Source of the DNA: Sphingobacterium athyrii | GTDB taxonomy: Bacteria; Bacteroidota; Bacteroidia; Sphingobacteriales; Sphingobacteriaceae | Assembly (NCBI RefSeq): GCF_003071065.1 | Contig: NZ_QCXX01000003.1 | Coordinates: 822,687-886,686, forward strand | Reading direction: 5' to 3' | Length of the DNA stretch: 64,000 bases | In this document: in pieces, positions 9,434-19,768 of the stretch | Position numbering within the stretch: position 1 is the stretch's first letter | Layout of the letters: every line of letters starts with the position of its first letter | Notes under the pieces: model-generated | The model's input: only the letters and a program-made list of their open reading frames with translations | What the model was told of the DNA's origin: nothing | The model's database searches: none | Translations under genes and position numbers: made by a program

Positions 9434-9700
9434 ATGATAAAAAAGCTTATGCGCCTATGCTATCTTACTGATGTTAGCAGAAACTTTTTCTCAAGTGGGT
9501 ATAAAATATTGATTTGCCTAAAAAAGATGGATGCGATGGGCTCAGCTTCTGACCGATCAAAAACGGATGGTTTGCCAGTACTACGTTTAACTGGTGATAA
9601 AGATAACCTGTAGTTGAGGCTCCGAAAGGAACAATAGTTTATGCAACCTCAGCAGCTAGTCCCAAAACAGCATTAATGAAAATCGATAAGATTTTTTAAA
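9434..9700 (+). pseudogene. Degraded third VGINT-type surface protein gene
   Basis: An ATG at 9434 opens a frame that soon leaves the family sequence. The expected FSQVGI is readable only in another frame around 9485. Later pieces such as KTDGLPVLRLTG and APKGTIVYATSAASPKTAL are typical interior motifs of these exported proteins but lie in different frames separated by stops. The gene is therefore shortened and frameshifted. It sits directly after two intact paralogues. Confidence 0.7.
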
Positions 9701-9739
9701 ATAGAAACAAGGTTATCTGAAACAAAATTACAGCATATT

Positions 9740-10180
9740 ATGCCTGCTTTTAAAAATATTCATATTGGCAATTTAATTAATAAAGCAGTTATAGAAAGGG
9801 GGATATCATCATCCCGCATTTGTAACTTTTTGAAATGTTCTGAAGAAGAATTCCAAAAAATGCTTCAGTGCAAAAGTCTCGATAGTGAAACTCTTCTTCG
9901 ATGGAGCAAGCTCCTAGAATATGATTTTTTTCGTATTTATTCCCAACACCTTATTTTATATGCTCCACCGGCAGCAAATAAGGACCAAAAAATAAATAAG
10001 GATAACTATTCACTCCCTTCATTCCGTAAAAACATATATACTAAAGAAGTGATCAATTTTATTCTTGAACTCATTCAGTCTGATGAAAAAACAAAACTGG
10101 AGGTTATGGATGAATACAAAATTCCAAAAACAACGTTGTACAAGTGGTTAAGCAAACACACTGACGCTAATTCTATCTAA
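9740..10180 (+). CDS. Small HTH protein (transposase-like, two DNA-binding halves)
   Basis: The 146-residue protein has an XRE-like N-terminal segment (GNLINKAVIERGISSSRICNFL) and a C-terminal HTH ending KLEVMDEYKIPKTTLYKWLS, like the HTH of IS3-type OrfA proteins. Proteins of this type are common in Flavobacteriia/Sphingobacteriia, where annotation often calls them transposases although no integrase partner is present. There is none here either. It may instead be a regulator of the surface-protein genes upstream. Confidence 0.6.
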   Translation: MPAFKNIHIGNLINKAVIERGISSSRICNFLKCSEEEFQKMLQCKSLDSETLLRWSKLLEYDFFRIYSQHLILYAPPAANKDQKINKDNYSLPSFRKNIYTKEVINFILELIQSDEKTKLEVMDEYKIPKTTLYKWLSKHTDANSI

Positions 10181-10227
10181 AACTCCAATTATTTAAAGAT
10201 CATACAATTTCTATTCGTGGCTTAAAA

Positions 10228-10611
10228 ATGTTGAACGATAAAAAAAAGTCTGTTATGTCAAATACATCAAATAATAAATCTAGAGAAAATCACAATCCAG
10301 TCAATTATAAAAAAATCTATCATGATATTATTGTAAGAAAATATCCGGAACATCTAGCGAAATTCCAAAATATACTCAGCAAAGAAGTTTTATCAGAACT
10401 TGATGTATTAATGCTTAATAGAAAAATCTTTGGGGCAAGTGACGGCAGTACAGAACAGTTTAACCAAATGCGACGGTCGTACAGCGAAATTGCTATTGTG
10501 AAAATCCTTAATTACCAAAAGAAAAACAATTTAAACAATAGTCAACTGGCAATACATTTCCAACTAAGCAGAAACACTGTAGCAAAGTGGAAGAAAATAT
10601 TTTCAAGTTAG
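10228..10611 (+). CDS. Small HTH protein, partner of preceding gene
   Basis: The 127-residue frame (or 118 from the ATG at 10255) has a helical core and a C-terminal HTH (NNSQLAIHFQLSRNTVAKWKKIF) resembling that of the preceding gene. The spacing of 47 bp and shared orientation suggest co-transcription. No catalytic motif is present. A strong hairpin ends the unit. Confidence 0.6.
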   Translation: MLNDKKKSVMSNTSNNKSRENHNPVNYKKIYHDIIVRKYPEHLAKFQNILSKEVLSELDVLMLNRKIFGASDGSTEQFNQMRRSYSEIAIVKILNYQKKNNLNNSQLAIHFQLSRNTVAKWKKIFSS

Positions 10612-10655
10612 TCCAGAATGAACATGGCTATCACTTTAAAATCAAAATTCATTTG

Positions 10656-10722
10656 TAGTAGCCGCTACTTCCTCTGACAGTTGGGTATTTTTAAAAATTG
10701 TCAGATCAAGTAGCGGCTATTA
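10656..10722 (+). terminator. Nested inverted repeat / terminator
   Basis: TAGCCGCTACTT (10659-10670) pairs with AAGTAGCGGCTA (10708-10719), and inside it CTGACA pairs with TGTCAG. The T-rich run sits in the loop rather than after the stem, so this is a long structured end rather than a classic terminator. Confidence 0.55.
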
Positions 10723-10756
10723 CATATTAACGCTTTCTATTAAAGTTCTTTATAAT

Positions 10757-11087
10757 AAGATTTATGATTTTTCAATTTATAAAACCTCTTTTGCTCCAGC
10801 TTCGGCCATGTGAGAGATACTTTGACGACCACAATGCTTGACGTACCAGTTTAATCCTCTGGAAGCCGCACTTTCGGAGAAGGCTTCAATGATCAGTTTG
10901 TTAGTGAACATACTTAAACAGAAAACATCTTTTCAATTTTCCGGCTAAATTTCCTTCAGTTGAAGATGATCGGCTAACCATGGAACCGTCCTTTAGCAAC
11001 AGCCTTTGTACCGTCATACACCTGCGCGAAGGACCATGTAGAGATCAGTAGCACCACCATCAACATACAATAATTCAATTTATTCAT
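10757..11087 (-). pseudogene. Broken gene for an exported protein
   Basis: An ATG at 11087 opens with a clear signal peptide (MNKLNYCMLMVVLLISTWSF) and AQVYDGTKAVAKGRFHG before a stop. A second open piece further along the minus strand (MFTNKLIIEAFSESAASRG and onward to AEAGAKEVL) reads like the C-terminus of the same or another exported enzyme. The two pieces are in different frames. I cannot name the family. The remnant lies just downstream of the Sus-type locus and may once have been part of it. Confidence 0.5.
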
Positions 11088-11101
11088 ACGTACATTCACT
11101 T

Positions 11102-11428
11102 TTAAAGATTCCTTAATAATTTATTGTAAATATTTAAATAACAGTCATTTATCAATCGCTTAAGAGATTCTAGTTCTGGTTTATTAGCGTTAATGGCAAA
11201 CCAATCGTATTTTGGAAGATAATTGTGACGACATATTTGATCTTGTAAACCTGCTAGGTTAAAATCGGGTTCACGACCAAAAAAACAGATTTTCCTTTGG
11301 GAGTAGTCCAACATAATAAATGGTATATTTTTAAAATAGTATATTTTAGTATTTAAATCTTCAATATAATTTACCTTTATAAACTGCCTATCCAATACAT
11401 AGCGATTCAACGCATTCAGAGTTTCCAT
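11102..11428 (-). CDS. Hypothetical protein
   Basis: This is a 108-residue frame with ordinary amino-acid composition (METLNALNRYVLDRQFIKV at the start). It lacks a signal peptide, membrane helix or recognisable motif. It lies 36 bp downstream of the metalloprotease gene in the same direction and could be its last operon partner. No family recognised. Confidence 0.45.
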   Translation of the reverse strand: METLNALNRYVLDRQFIKVNYIEDLNTKIYYFKNIPFIMLDYSQRKICFFGREPDFNLAGLQDQICRHNYLPKYDWFAINANKPELESLKRLINDCYLNIYNKLLRNL

Positions 11429-11464
11429 ATCTATATAAAATGCCGAAATTTTACCATAGCTCCG

Positions 11465-13048
11465 TTAATACAAATTCAGTTCGGCCAAGGTGGCAAAAGT
11501 TTTACCTTCATGATCATTCAAAGAAATCAGCTTCACATATTGAAACGTCTGTGGCGTGTCAAATGTAAAATACTGTATTCCATTCAGGGCCATTTTCCCA
11601 TGATACACTTCTGTCCATGTGCTTCCATTAGAACTGACCTCAACTTTGAAATCTTTTATTTTACCAGCACTACCTGAGTTGTCATGACGTGTGGCAATGG
11701 AAAGTCCTGAAGCTGTAACGCTATTTGCACCTGTCTTTACCGTAATAAAGTGAGGATGTGGCAATGGATTTGACCACGAGGTATGCCAATACGTATTGTA
11801 ATTATTATCCAATACATGTACAGCTGGATATCCACCTTGTTCCGATGAAACTCCTGCAACAGCCCAATCTGCTCTAATTAAAAAGTTACGGTCACTAAAG
11901 TCTACAGCTGGTTGCCCATTGACAAATTGATACGCATAATTAACAGTTGTACTAGTTCCATTTTGGTGATGAAAGAAAAGCTGCAGTGTATAAGCCATAT
12001 TAGCTTTCACGTTGAAATCAGAAATGGGCATGCGAACATTAAAACTATTATTCGGGCCAGTTACAGTCGTAAAAGTGATAGATTGGTATCCATCAGGATC
12101 TGATTCTAGAATATTCCTAAATGTAATATGATCCGCCGCAACTGTAGAGGCATATGTGCCCGATACCACAATTTCGCCATTTTCGACTTTTGCCTGAATC
12201 GTTTTAATGGTATTCGTCACTGGACCATAAAAACTTTTTACAGCTGTACTAAACACCTGACAGTTATTCAGTGTCGCGGCATCATAAAAACTTAAAAAAG
12301 TCGGTGACTTACCATATGTATAATTCCCACTTCCCATTAAGGTCATACCAAATTGTGGGTTGTTGATCTGTGAGGCAGAAGGACCATTGTGAGGTAAGTT
12401 AATCCCGTGTCCCAGCTCGTGATAAAGTCCACCGATATAGATGGTAGCCTTGTCTCCCACAGGACCGGGCGTTCCTAAATTTTCATATTTTAAACCAGGA
12501 TAATCTACCGCGTAGCACCAGCGCCCTATACCATAATATGGAATCGGATGATCCTCTTTTTCTCCCTGATCATACTTTTTATTCGAAGCGGTAATAACCA
12601 GATAATGATCACTGGTTTTCTCTTGCGGATTCTGCTGAAAATAGGCATCTACCAATGTTTTAATAGGACCATCAGTCGAATAGGCTGATGAATTCTCTGG
12701 GCCATGGATGGTATGTATTTTAACCCGAGTATTTCCACTGTTTTTAAATAATCCGAATGTTTTATTACCAAATCCCCAAAAGTTCATCCATTGCTTATAA
12801 AAATTTTGACCCTCAATCATAATTTTACTTAACCGCTGTTCATAATCGGCGTTTGGAGTGATGTTGGCTGGAACAAAATAAATTATATTCAAATTATATG
12901 GTTGACTCGAAGAAAAGGTTGTGCTAACAGCGCTTGAATCAACGCCTGGTAGTGGTGTGGTTATAACGACAGATTTCTTACAAGAACATAAAAATAGGAC
13001 AAGGCAAAGCCAGGACATCTTAAGAATGTCAAAAAATACACTTTTCAT
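11465..13048 (-). CDS. Lipoprotein metzincin-like metalloprotease with discoidin-like C-terminus
   Basis: Start chosen at the second ATG (13048) because it gives a lipoprotein signal ending LVLFLCSCKK. The zinc site is HELGHGINLPH (residues 210-220 from this start), a HExxHxxxxxH pattern, followed by MTLMGSGNY as a plausible Met-turn. The central part is beta-rich and the last 130 residues (NFLIRADWAVAGVSSEQGG through YVKLISLNDH) look like an F5/8 type C (discoidin) carbohydrate-binding module. Directly downstream of SusD, it would sit on the outer surface and cut glycoproteins or peptides before import. Family assignment within the metzincins is not certain. Confidence 0.75.
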   Translation of the reverse strand: MKSVFFDILKMSWLCLVLFLCSCKKSVVITTPLPGVDSSAVSTTFSSSQPYNLNIIYFVPANITPNADYEQRLSKIMIEGQNFYKQWMNFWGFGNKTFGLFKNSGNTRVKIHTIHGPENSSAYSTDGPIKTLVDAYFQQNPQEKTSDHYLVITASNKKYDQGEKEDHPIPYYGIGRWCYAVDYPGLKYENLGTPGPVGDKATIYIGGLYHELGHGINLPHNGPSASQINNPQFGMTLMGSGNYTYGKSPTFLSFYDAATLNNCQVFSTAVKSFYGPVTNTIKTIQAKVENGEIVVSGTYASTVAADHITFRNILESDPDGYQSITFTTVTGPNNSFNVRMPISDFNVKANMAYTLQLFFHHQNGTSTTVNYAYQFVNGQPAVDFSDRNFLIRADWAVAGVSSEQGGYPAVHVLDNNYNTYWHTSWSNPLPHPHFITVKTGANSVTASGLSIATRHDNSGSAGKIKDFKVEVSSNGSTWTEVYHGKMALNGIQYFTFDTPQTFQYVKLISLNDHEGKTFATLAELNLY

Positions 13049-13112
13049 AATAAGTAGTTTGATGTTCAATGCGGATAGCTTTGATAGCTATCCGCATCTT
13101 AAAATTGAATGA

Positions 13113-14969
13113 TTACCATCCTGGATTCTGAACCAGATTAGGGTTGATTTTGATAAAGTTTACGTTAATAGGAACAAGATATTGCTTTGCTTCAAAAATT
13201 AAAGGTCTCCCGCTAAGAGTGATCGGTTTATAAAAATCTGCTGCAGTCTTGCCAACCGAAGTTAATCCCTTCATACCTTGACGATCAGCAGCATAATCTT
13301 CAACAGCTGTTTTCCAACGCTTTCTATCATAAAGGGAATGTCCTTCAAACATAAATTCGATCAGCCTTTCTCTGTGAATGGCGTCGATAAGATTCTTTCC
13401 AGAAGGAAGGCCGCCATATGATATTTCCAAAGCAGGGATACCTGCCCTGGATCTGATTTTATTTAAATAGCCCAATGCAGTTGCATCCAAAGTTCCATAG
13501 TAATTCGCATAAGCTTCAGCAAAGTTCAAATACAACTCACCCAGACGAGAAATCGGAAATGGGTATGCCGTAACCGAAAATGCATTTGTAGCGACATTGG
13601 TGCTCGGGTTAATACCCTTTTTAATGGCATATCCCGTATACAAATGATCGATATTTAAATTTGGTACGCCATTGGTTAAAGTCGTACCATTTAATTCTCC
13701 TGCTCTCAATTTAAGAATCCGGGTCTGATCATTGATTTCATATTCTCCACGATCAAAGCCAATGTAAGCATAGAATCTGGGTTCCCGATTACGGTGAAAT
13801 TTTATAGTCGAATCTCCTGGTGCGATTGCAAAACGATTGCTATAATCATAAGTCGCATCCTGATCAGTAGGAAGACCATTTTTAGAGTAGAACAATTCAA
13901 CGGCATCTAAAGTAGCACCTACCCCACCGACTGGGTTACCCGAACGCCAGCCTCTAGGAACGGCTAAAGCCTGGAAAGAAAATTGAGCATTATTATCTTC
14001 CCTGTATCCTGCATATCCCCAAATCAATTCAGAATTCCAAGGGTCAACCATCTGCCAACGCGTATTGAGAATGGCTTTTTTAAACGGATCGGTAACCGTT
14101 GATTTGGTATACTCATACAGTCTATAGCCTGCAGCTTCTGCTTGATCGATTGCTTTCTTACTTTCATCCAATGCTCTTTTCCATTTTTCTTTATCATAAG
14201 CCTGAGCGATGAGCGGAGTGCCATCAACATTTTTAAAGTTAGCATAATCTGCATTTCCGTTAAACAGTGGACTCGCAGCATATAAAAACATTCTTGACTT
14301 TAACGATAGAGCGGCAATTTTCGTAACCCTGCCCAAATCACCATTATTAACGATCGTATTCGGGAGGTCGATCGAAGCTTCATCAAATTTTTGAGCAATA
14401 AAGGTCACACATTCATCGTAAGGTCTTCTTGATTTGAAAAAGTCTTCTCCTGTTCCATCTGTTGGTATCAGTTTATCGACCACAACAACAGGTCCATAAT
14501 TCTGGAGCAGAACATAATGATAATAGGCAATTAAAAATTTGGCCTCAGCTCGCCATATTTTCTTTTTTGCTTCCAATTCCTCTGTCGAAATCGTAACTGC
14601 TTTTGTTTTATCCACATTTTCCAAAAAAAGATAGCATTGTCTAATCCCACTGTAACAGTTCTGCCAAATATCCAGCACTGGGTTATCAGCATTGTACTGT
14701 GATTGTTGTATCTGCAAAAATGTAAAATATTGTGATCCCCAGTGATATGAAGCCGCAGTCTCATTGGACATAATCCATGAAAAATTGCTCCGGGCATCAT
14801 TGTATCTGGGGATATAGGAATAACAAGTGTATAAAAACCCTTCTGCTGTCGATTCATTTTTAAATGCATCCCTCATGCTTGGTGTATCATCTGGAACAAT
14901 ATCCATATACTTACAACCTGTTAATGACAACGACAGTACTGCTATGTATATTAAAAATTTCTTTTTCAT
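13113..14969 (-). CDS. SusD/RagB-family outer-membrane nutrient-binding lipoprotein
   Basis: The 618-residue product has a lipoprotein signal (LSLSLTGCKYMD), an N-terminal SusD-like helical segment (TPSMRDAFKNESTAEGFLY), TPR-type helices and the C-terminal RagB/SusD region with RERLIEFMFEGHSLYDRKRW, a family hallmark. It forms the lid of the SusC channel and binds the glycan or peptide at the cell surface. It starts 7 bp after the susC-like stop, so the two are translated from one message. Confidence 0.95.
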   Translation of the reverse strand: MKKKFLIYIAVLSLSLTGCKYMDIVPDDTPSMRDAFKNESTAEGFLYTCYSYIPRYNDARSNFSWIMSNETAASYHWGSQYFTFLQIQQSQYNADNPVLDIWQNCYSGIRQCYLFLENVDKTKAVTISTEELEAKKKIWRAEAKFLIAYYHYVLLQNYGPVVVVDKLIPTDGTGEDFFKSRRPYDECVTFIAQKFDEASIDLPNTIVNNGDLGRVTKIAALSLKSRMFLYAASPLFNGNADYANFKNVDGTPLIAQAYDKEKWKRALDESKKAIDQAEAAGYRLYEYTKSTVTDPFKKAILNTRWQMVDPWNSELIWGYAGYREDNNAQFSFQALAVPRGWRSGNPVGGVGATLDAVELFYSKNGLPTDQDATYDYSNRFAIAPGDSTIKFHRNREPRFYAYIGFDRGEYEINDQTRILKLRAGELNGTTLTNGVPNLNIDHLYTGYAIKKGINPSTNVATNAFSVTAYPFPISRLGELYLNFAEAYANYYGTLDATALGYLNKIRSRAGIPALEISYGGLPSGKNLIDAIHRERLIEFMFEGHSLYDRKRWKTAVEDYAADRQGMKGLTSVGKTAADFYKPITLSGRPLIFEAKQYLVPINVNFIKINPNLVQNPGW

Positions 14970-14976
14970 AAATCCT

Positions 14977-17900
14977 TTAAAAATTAAATTGACCTCCTAC
15001 TGAAACAATACGATTATTGGGATATTTCAATCCATTCCCACCTCCTAATTCAACATCCCAATACTTAAATTTAGAAAATGTGACCAAATTCTGTCCCGCA
15101 ACAAATACACGAGCAAACTTATGCGTAAAGCCTACCTCTGCATTCTTTAACCGGATAAAACTGGCATCACGCATCCAATGGGTTGAGGTCTCAAAATTAC
15201 TGTGATAAGCAAGATTCGAAATCGTGCGCGGATACATCGCATCCGTATTGTTCTCGGTCCAATAATCATCTGCTATATATTGTAATAATGCCGAACTTTC
15301 GGGATTAAAAGGATGGATACCAGACATAAAGAGGCTTACTTTGGCTGTCCCTTGGAAAAAGACGGAAAAATCGACTTTTTTATACCGTGCCGAACCACCT
15401 ATTCCATAAACTATTTGCGGTACCGTGGGATTACCGATATAGGATTTATCGAAAGCGTCAATTTTTCCATCAGCATTGAGATCTTTATACTTGATATCTC
15501 CAGGTTTGAGATCTTTGCTTAAGGTATTTACTGGACTAGTTGCGATATCAGTAGCATCCTGGTAATAACCCTCTGCAGTATAACCATAACCTACATTTAA
15601 TGGTCTTCCTATAGCCGACTGATAAGCAAATAATTGTGTGGGTTCATCTCGATCCAATAAGGTGTTCTTCGAATAAGTAAATGTTCCTCTTACATTCAGA
15701 TATAGATCAGGTGTTAGCTGTTGCTGATAGCTCAAGTTACCGTCCACGCCACTGCTACTTACCTGACCAATATTCGCATAAGGAGTCAATCCAACAACCC
15801 CAACCTCTGCCGGTACAACTTGCCTTTGCATAAAAATATCGCTCCGTGTTTCGGTAAACCAATCCGCTGTTAAGGTGAATTTATCTTTAAACATGCCTAG
15901 ATCCATACCAACATTAATCTTCTTACCGCGCTCCCAAGTTGCTCCAGGATATCCTAATTTGGATATAGCAGCACCTGTTTGTGTGGTCTGCCAGTTATTG
16001 CCAAAAGTATACCCTCTTCCATTGAGATTCACCTCTTCTAAATATGGAAAACGCACCACACTCCCAGCGCTACTATACACATTGGCATTTCCTACAATAC
16101 CCCATGATCCCCGAAATTTCAAACTGCTAATGACCGGTTTTAGGGGTTGCCAAAAACTTTCGTTTGAAATCATATATCCGGCTGCCAGGGAAGGGAAAAA
16201 ACCAAATCGTTTTCCTTTAGCAAAAGCTTCTGAACCATTATAGCCAAAATTCCCTTCAAAGAAATATGTGTCGTTATAGCCATATGTTAAACGTCCGGCA
16301 ATACCTTGGTTACGCGTTGGCAATGAAGCCACAAAACTACTCGGATTATTAGGATTATAGTCACGACTGAGATAAGCCAACATTCCACCTACCTTATGGG
16401 ATTTAATCTGTTTAGTGTAATCCACCACAAAATTAACATTCATCAACCTGCTCCCCTCAGAAGTCAGGTTTGAGCTTAAGGCCGTAGTTCCTCGGGTTAC
16501 ATTTCTGTAGGTATAATCATATTTGCCATCAACTTCTTTAAAATCGCTGACTTCATAATAAAATGGTGAACTCGATCGCACATTACTAGAGGTTGATACA
16601 TTTGTAAAGGATAATAATCCTTTAACATGTAATCCATCAAGTAAGAATTTCAGATCCTGATTTACTTCAATGGCTCCCATATTAGTTGCCGTAAAAGAAG
16701 ACCGATATCCACTGACCATATTGGCATAGGGATTATAGTAAATATTATTACCCGTGCCCGAAGGAATTGGCCCGCCATTTAAATTTCCAAACATAATGTG
16801 ATCCGTATTTTCGGCATTTGCGGGTAGCACAGCTGGAAATAATGCGGGCGGAGCTAAAAATAATCTGCCATAAAGTTCCGAGGAAGTAACTCCGGAACCA
16901 TTATAATCGTCCAGTCTTGAATTGACACGGATAATAGCCTTGGTCGTATTGGACAAACTAACGCCCACATTTGCCAACACATTGTATTTCCGAATTTTGA
17001 TGTTATTATCAAATTTATTGAATGGATCTTTTCTCAAAAAACCATTATCATTGTTAAAATTTGCACTGACAAAATAATCTGCACGGTTGCCACCCCCAGC
17101 AACATTAAAATTAGCATATTGATTCAAAGACATATCCTTGAATAAGGTTTTGTACCAATCTACATCTGGATACGCTACCGGATCAAGATGATTTTGAGTA
17201 TTGGTTATTTTCTCATCTGAAAAACGAGGTGCTAATCCTCTATTGGTCAGAGCATAGTTAAAGGTCTCCATGTAATCGACGGCATTGGAGAACTTAACCG
17301 GTTTTGTGGGAGCAGCAAAGGTATTTTCTATTCTAAAATTAATTCTCGCCTTCTCAAAATTTCCACCACGTTTTGTTGTAATCATCAAAACACCATTGGC
17401 ACCACGTGCACCATATAAAGCAGTGGCAGAAGCATCTTTCAATAAGGAGAAATTATCAATTACCTCTGGAGGTAGATTGTTCATGTCGGTAATTGAAGAT
17501 TCAATACCATCGATAAAGATCAAGGGATTACTTGGACCTGCAAACGTGGAAATTCCCCGTACCCAAAAGTTTGACCCATCAGCCCCGGGTTCTCCACCAC
17601 GTTGGACCGCAATAATACCAGCCACACGTCCTGCAAAAGCGTTACTGAGCGTAGAAGTGGGAACTTTAAGATCTTTTGAAGAAACTGAAGAAATGGCACC
17701 AACCACAGATTCTTTCTTTTGTTTTCCAAATCCAACCACAACAACTTCATCCATCTGGTTGGAACTAGAAACCATTTTCACCGAGACAACAGCGTTGGAA
17801 TAAGTAATGGTTTGGGGATCAAAACCCACAATGTTTAGTCTTATTTTAGCAGAGGTATGGGAAACTTTTAAAGTAAAATTACCATTAACATCTGTTTGTA

Positions 17901-18378
17901 CGCTAGTAGAAGTTCCTACTTCAGTCACCGTCACATTGGCTAATGGTAGAGAATTTTCATCAATCACTCTCCCTTTCATAATTAAATCTTGCGTAGCTTC
18001 TTTAAGGCTAGCCTCAGTTTTACTTTTTATAACTACCGTATTCCCATGTAGTCTATAAGAATAATTACTTTTCGAAAATATTATATTTAACGAAGCATTT
18101 AGAGTAACGTTTTTAAGGTCTAAACTTGTTTTTCGGTCTTTTAAAAGCCCTTCTTCGTAAATAAATCGCACCCCGGTTTGTTTGGAAATGTTCTTTAAAA
18201 CATTTTCAATCTTCCCATTACGTACATTTACAGTTACCTGGGCTGAGGTAGAAGCATAGACTCCTATCGATGAAGCGGCAAGCACAAATCCAATTAATTT
18301 CATCTTAATAAGATTGCTCAAAAACCTTTTCTTATTTTTTTTACATAAGAAGGCTTTAGAATAAAAAATTTTATTCAT
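14977..18378 (-). CDS. SusC/RagA-family TonB-dependent transporter with STN domain
   Basis: I place the start at 18378 (MNKIFYSKAFLCKKNKKRF), the usual start for this subfamily, rather than 18426. After the signal peptide come an STN domain (VTVNVRNGKIENVLKNISKQ), a carboxypeptidase-like domain (KGRVIDENSLPLANVTV), the TonB-plug with the SusC signature (LLKDASATALYGARGANGVL) and a 22-strand barrel ending in VSVGGQFNF. The STN domain links transport to the FecR-like anti-sigma factor encoded just upstream. The product is the outer-membrane channel partner of the SusD-like protein. Confidence 0.95.
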   Translation of the reverse strand: MNKIFYSKAFLCKKNKKRFLSNLIKMKLIGFVLAASSIGVYASTSAQVTVNVRNGKIENVLKNISKQTGVRFIYEEGLLKDRKTSLDLKNVTLNASLNIIFSKSNYSYRLHGNTVVIKSKTEASLKEATQDLIMKGRVIDENSLPLANVTVTEVGTSTSVQTDVNGNFTLKVSHTSAKIRLNIVGFDPQTITYSNAVVSVKMVSSSNQMDEVVVVGFGKQKKESVVGAISSVSSKDLKVPTSTLSNAFAGRVAGIIAVQRGGEPGADGSNFWVRGISTFAGPSNPLIFIDGIESSITDMNNLPPEVIDNFSLLKDASATALYGARGANGVLMITTKRGGNFEKARINFRIENTFAAPTKPVKFSNAVDYMETFNYALTNRGLAPRFSDEKITNTQNHLDPVAYPDVDWYKTLFKDMSLNQYANFNVAGGGNRADYFVSANFNNDNGFLRKDPFNKFDNNIKIRKYNVLANVGVSLSNTTKAIIRVNSRLDDYNGSGVTSSELYGRLFLAPPALFPAVLPANAENTDHIMFGNLNGGPIPSGTGNNIYYNPYANMVSGYRSSFTATNMGAIEVNQDLKFLLDGLHVKGLLSFTNVSTSSNVRSSSPFYYEVSDFKEVDGKYDYTYRNVTRGTTALSSNLTSEGSRLMNVNFVVDYTKQIKSHKVGGMLAYLSRDYNPNNPSSFVASLPTRNQGIAGRLTYGYNDTYFFEGNFGYNGSEAFAKGKRFGFFPSLAAGYMISNESFWQPLKPVISSLKFRGSWGIVGNANVYSSAGSVVRFPYLEEVNLNGRGYTFGNNWQTTQTGAAISKLGYPGATWERGKKINVGMDLGMFKDKFTLTADWFTETRSDIFMQRQVVPAEVGVVGLTPYANIGQVSSSGVDGNLSYQQQLTPDLYLNVRGTFTYSKNTLLDRDEPTQLFAYQSAIGRPLNVGYGYTAEGYYQDATDIATSPVNTLSKDLKPGDIKYKDLNADGKIDAFDKSYIGNPTVPQIVYGIGGSARYKKVDFSVFFQGTAKVSLFMSGIHPFNPESSALLQYIADDYWTENNTDAMYPRTISNLAYHSNFETSTHWMRDASFIRLKNAEVGFTHKFARVFVAGQNLVTFSKFKYWDVELGGGNGLKYPNNRIVSVGGQFNF

Positions 18379-18525
18379 AAATTGGTAAAGAATTGAGTTT
18401 ACAATAATTTTTAATTCACTAATCATGTAAGGGTATTGGTAGTACCCTTACATTTCTCTTGTCGTTATTTTGTAGACCTACCTCATAAAAAACCTCCTAT
18501 ATGTTATAAAAATTTTACAACGATT

Positions 18526-19701
18526 TTATTTTTTATCAATGATTAACTTATCTTGCTCAATTTTGTAGCTATAATCCGTCAAATCATACAATACACTGCA
18601 GACTTGCGCTAGAGTAGCATTTTTATCAATACTACCTAAATATCTTTTCTTTTTTAATTCACATCGATAAATTGCTTCAATGCCATACCATCGGCTGAGT
18701 TCTTCTATAATCTCTACAATCTCCTTATTATTAAAATAGAAAAATCCATCTTTCCAAGAGGTAGCTTCTTCATTATTTGCCAAGCTTGCTGTTTGAAGGC
18801 TAAGATCACCAAGCAATACTTGATTGCCGGCATTAATTTCTACTTGCTGGCCCTTACCTCGCACTTTGATCTTCCCTTCAGTGAGTTGAACAACTGGTTT
18901 ATTATGATACGATTTAACATTAAATTCTGTCCCTACAGCCTGAATTGCCATTCCACCTGTTTCTACGATAAAGGGTCTTGAAGCATCTTTTGCAACATTA
19001 AAATAAGCCTCACCGTGAAGTTTCACCCTTCTTTCATTTTTCGAAAAATATTCCAAATATTCTAATTTAGAATCTGGATTTACCCACACTTTAGTTCCGT
19101 CACTTAACACAACCTGGTAGGTAGATCTTTTTGGAACTGCCAATAAATGCTTTCTATTAGCTGATCTATCCGTTTTGGCTTTATAGATTAATAAATCATG
19201 CAGCACTGCAAATCCACTTTCTTTTTCTGTGTTTTCATAGGAGGCATTTAGTTGAATTGTATTTTGGTTGTCAATAGACAATTCTGCATATTGTATTCCA
19301 GGAAGAACATCATTCTTTTGTCCGTAAACAGCATCCTCGATAATATAATCGGGCTTATTGTTAGCTTGATACCAAATCCATATAAAACTAAGTAATAAAA
19401 ATGCTGCAATAGTAGCTGCGATTGATCGCCATGTTGACACCCTTTTGACTTCGGATGCTTTAACCTTATAATTTCCAATATTTGTCTTAAAAACTTCCAG
19501 TTCTTCATCGATCGAGATAGTTCTAATATCAAATGGCGTGACCACTTCCCTTTCGTCAAAAAGGGTCCTAATGATCGTCTTTGATTCGGGATATTGCTGC
19601 AACAGACGCTCCCAGTCTTGCTCTTGCGAATAAGTTAGGGATGTGCCTTTTGCTTTTAATGCCACTAATTCGGCCAATAATATTTGATCGCTTTCTACCA
19701 T
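18526..19701 (-). CDS. FecR-family anti-sigma factor
   Basis: The 391-residue protein has a cytoplasmic anti-sigma part (EQDWERLLQQYPESKTII), one membrane helix (SIAATIAAFLLLSFIWIWYQ), the FecR periplasmic domain (VPKRSTYQVVLSDGTKVWVN, GEAYFNVAKDASRPFIVETG) and a C-terminal DUF4974 domain (YYFNNKEIVEIIEELSRWYG-like). It would hold the ECF sigma factor encoded next to it until the STN domain of the SusC-like receptor signals substrate. Confidence 0.9.
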   Translation of the reverse strand: MVESDQILLAELVALKAKGTSLTYSQEQDWERLLQQYPESKTIIRTLFDEREVVTPFDIRTISIDEELEVFKTNIGNYKVKASEVKRVSTWRSIAATIAAFLLLSFIWIWYQANNKPDYIIEDAVYGQKNDVLPGIQYAELSIDNQNTIQLNASYENTEKESGFAVLHDLLIYKAKTDRSANRKHLLAVPKRSTYQVVLSDGTKVWVNPDSKLEYLEYFSKNERRVKLHGEAYFNVAKDASRPFIVETGGMAIQAVGTEFNVKSYHNKPVVQLTEGKIKVRGKGQQVEINAGNQVLLGDLSLQTASLANNEEATSWKDGFFYFNNKEIVEIIEELSRWYGIEAIYRCELKKKRYLGSIDKNATLAQVCSVLYDLTDYSYKIEQDKLIIDKK

Positions 19702-19768
19702 AATTTAGAAGTAAGTAACTTGAAACAGGAAAATGGGTGGTTGAGAAATTGTTTTTTTTAAAAAAAAA

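Noticed and set aside
17285..18058. Long plus-strand open frames inside the SusC gene
   Set aside because: They are antisense shadows of a strongly supported SusC/RagA coding region.
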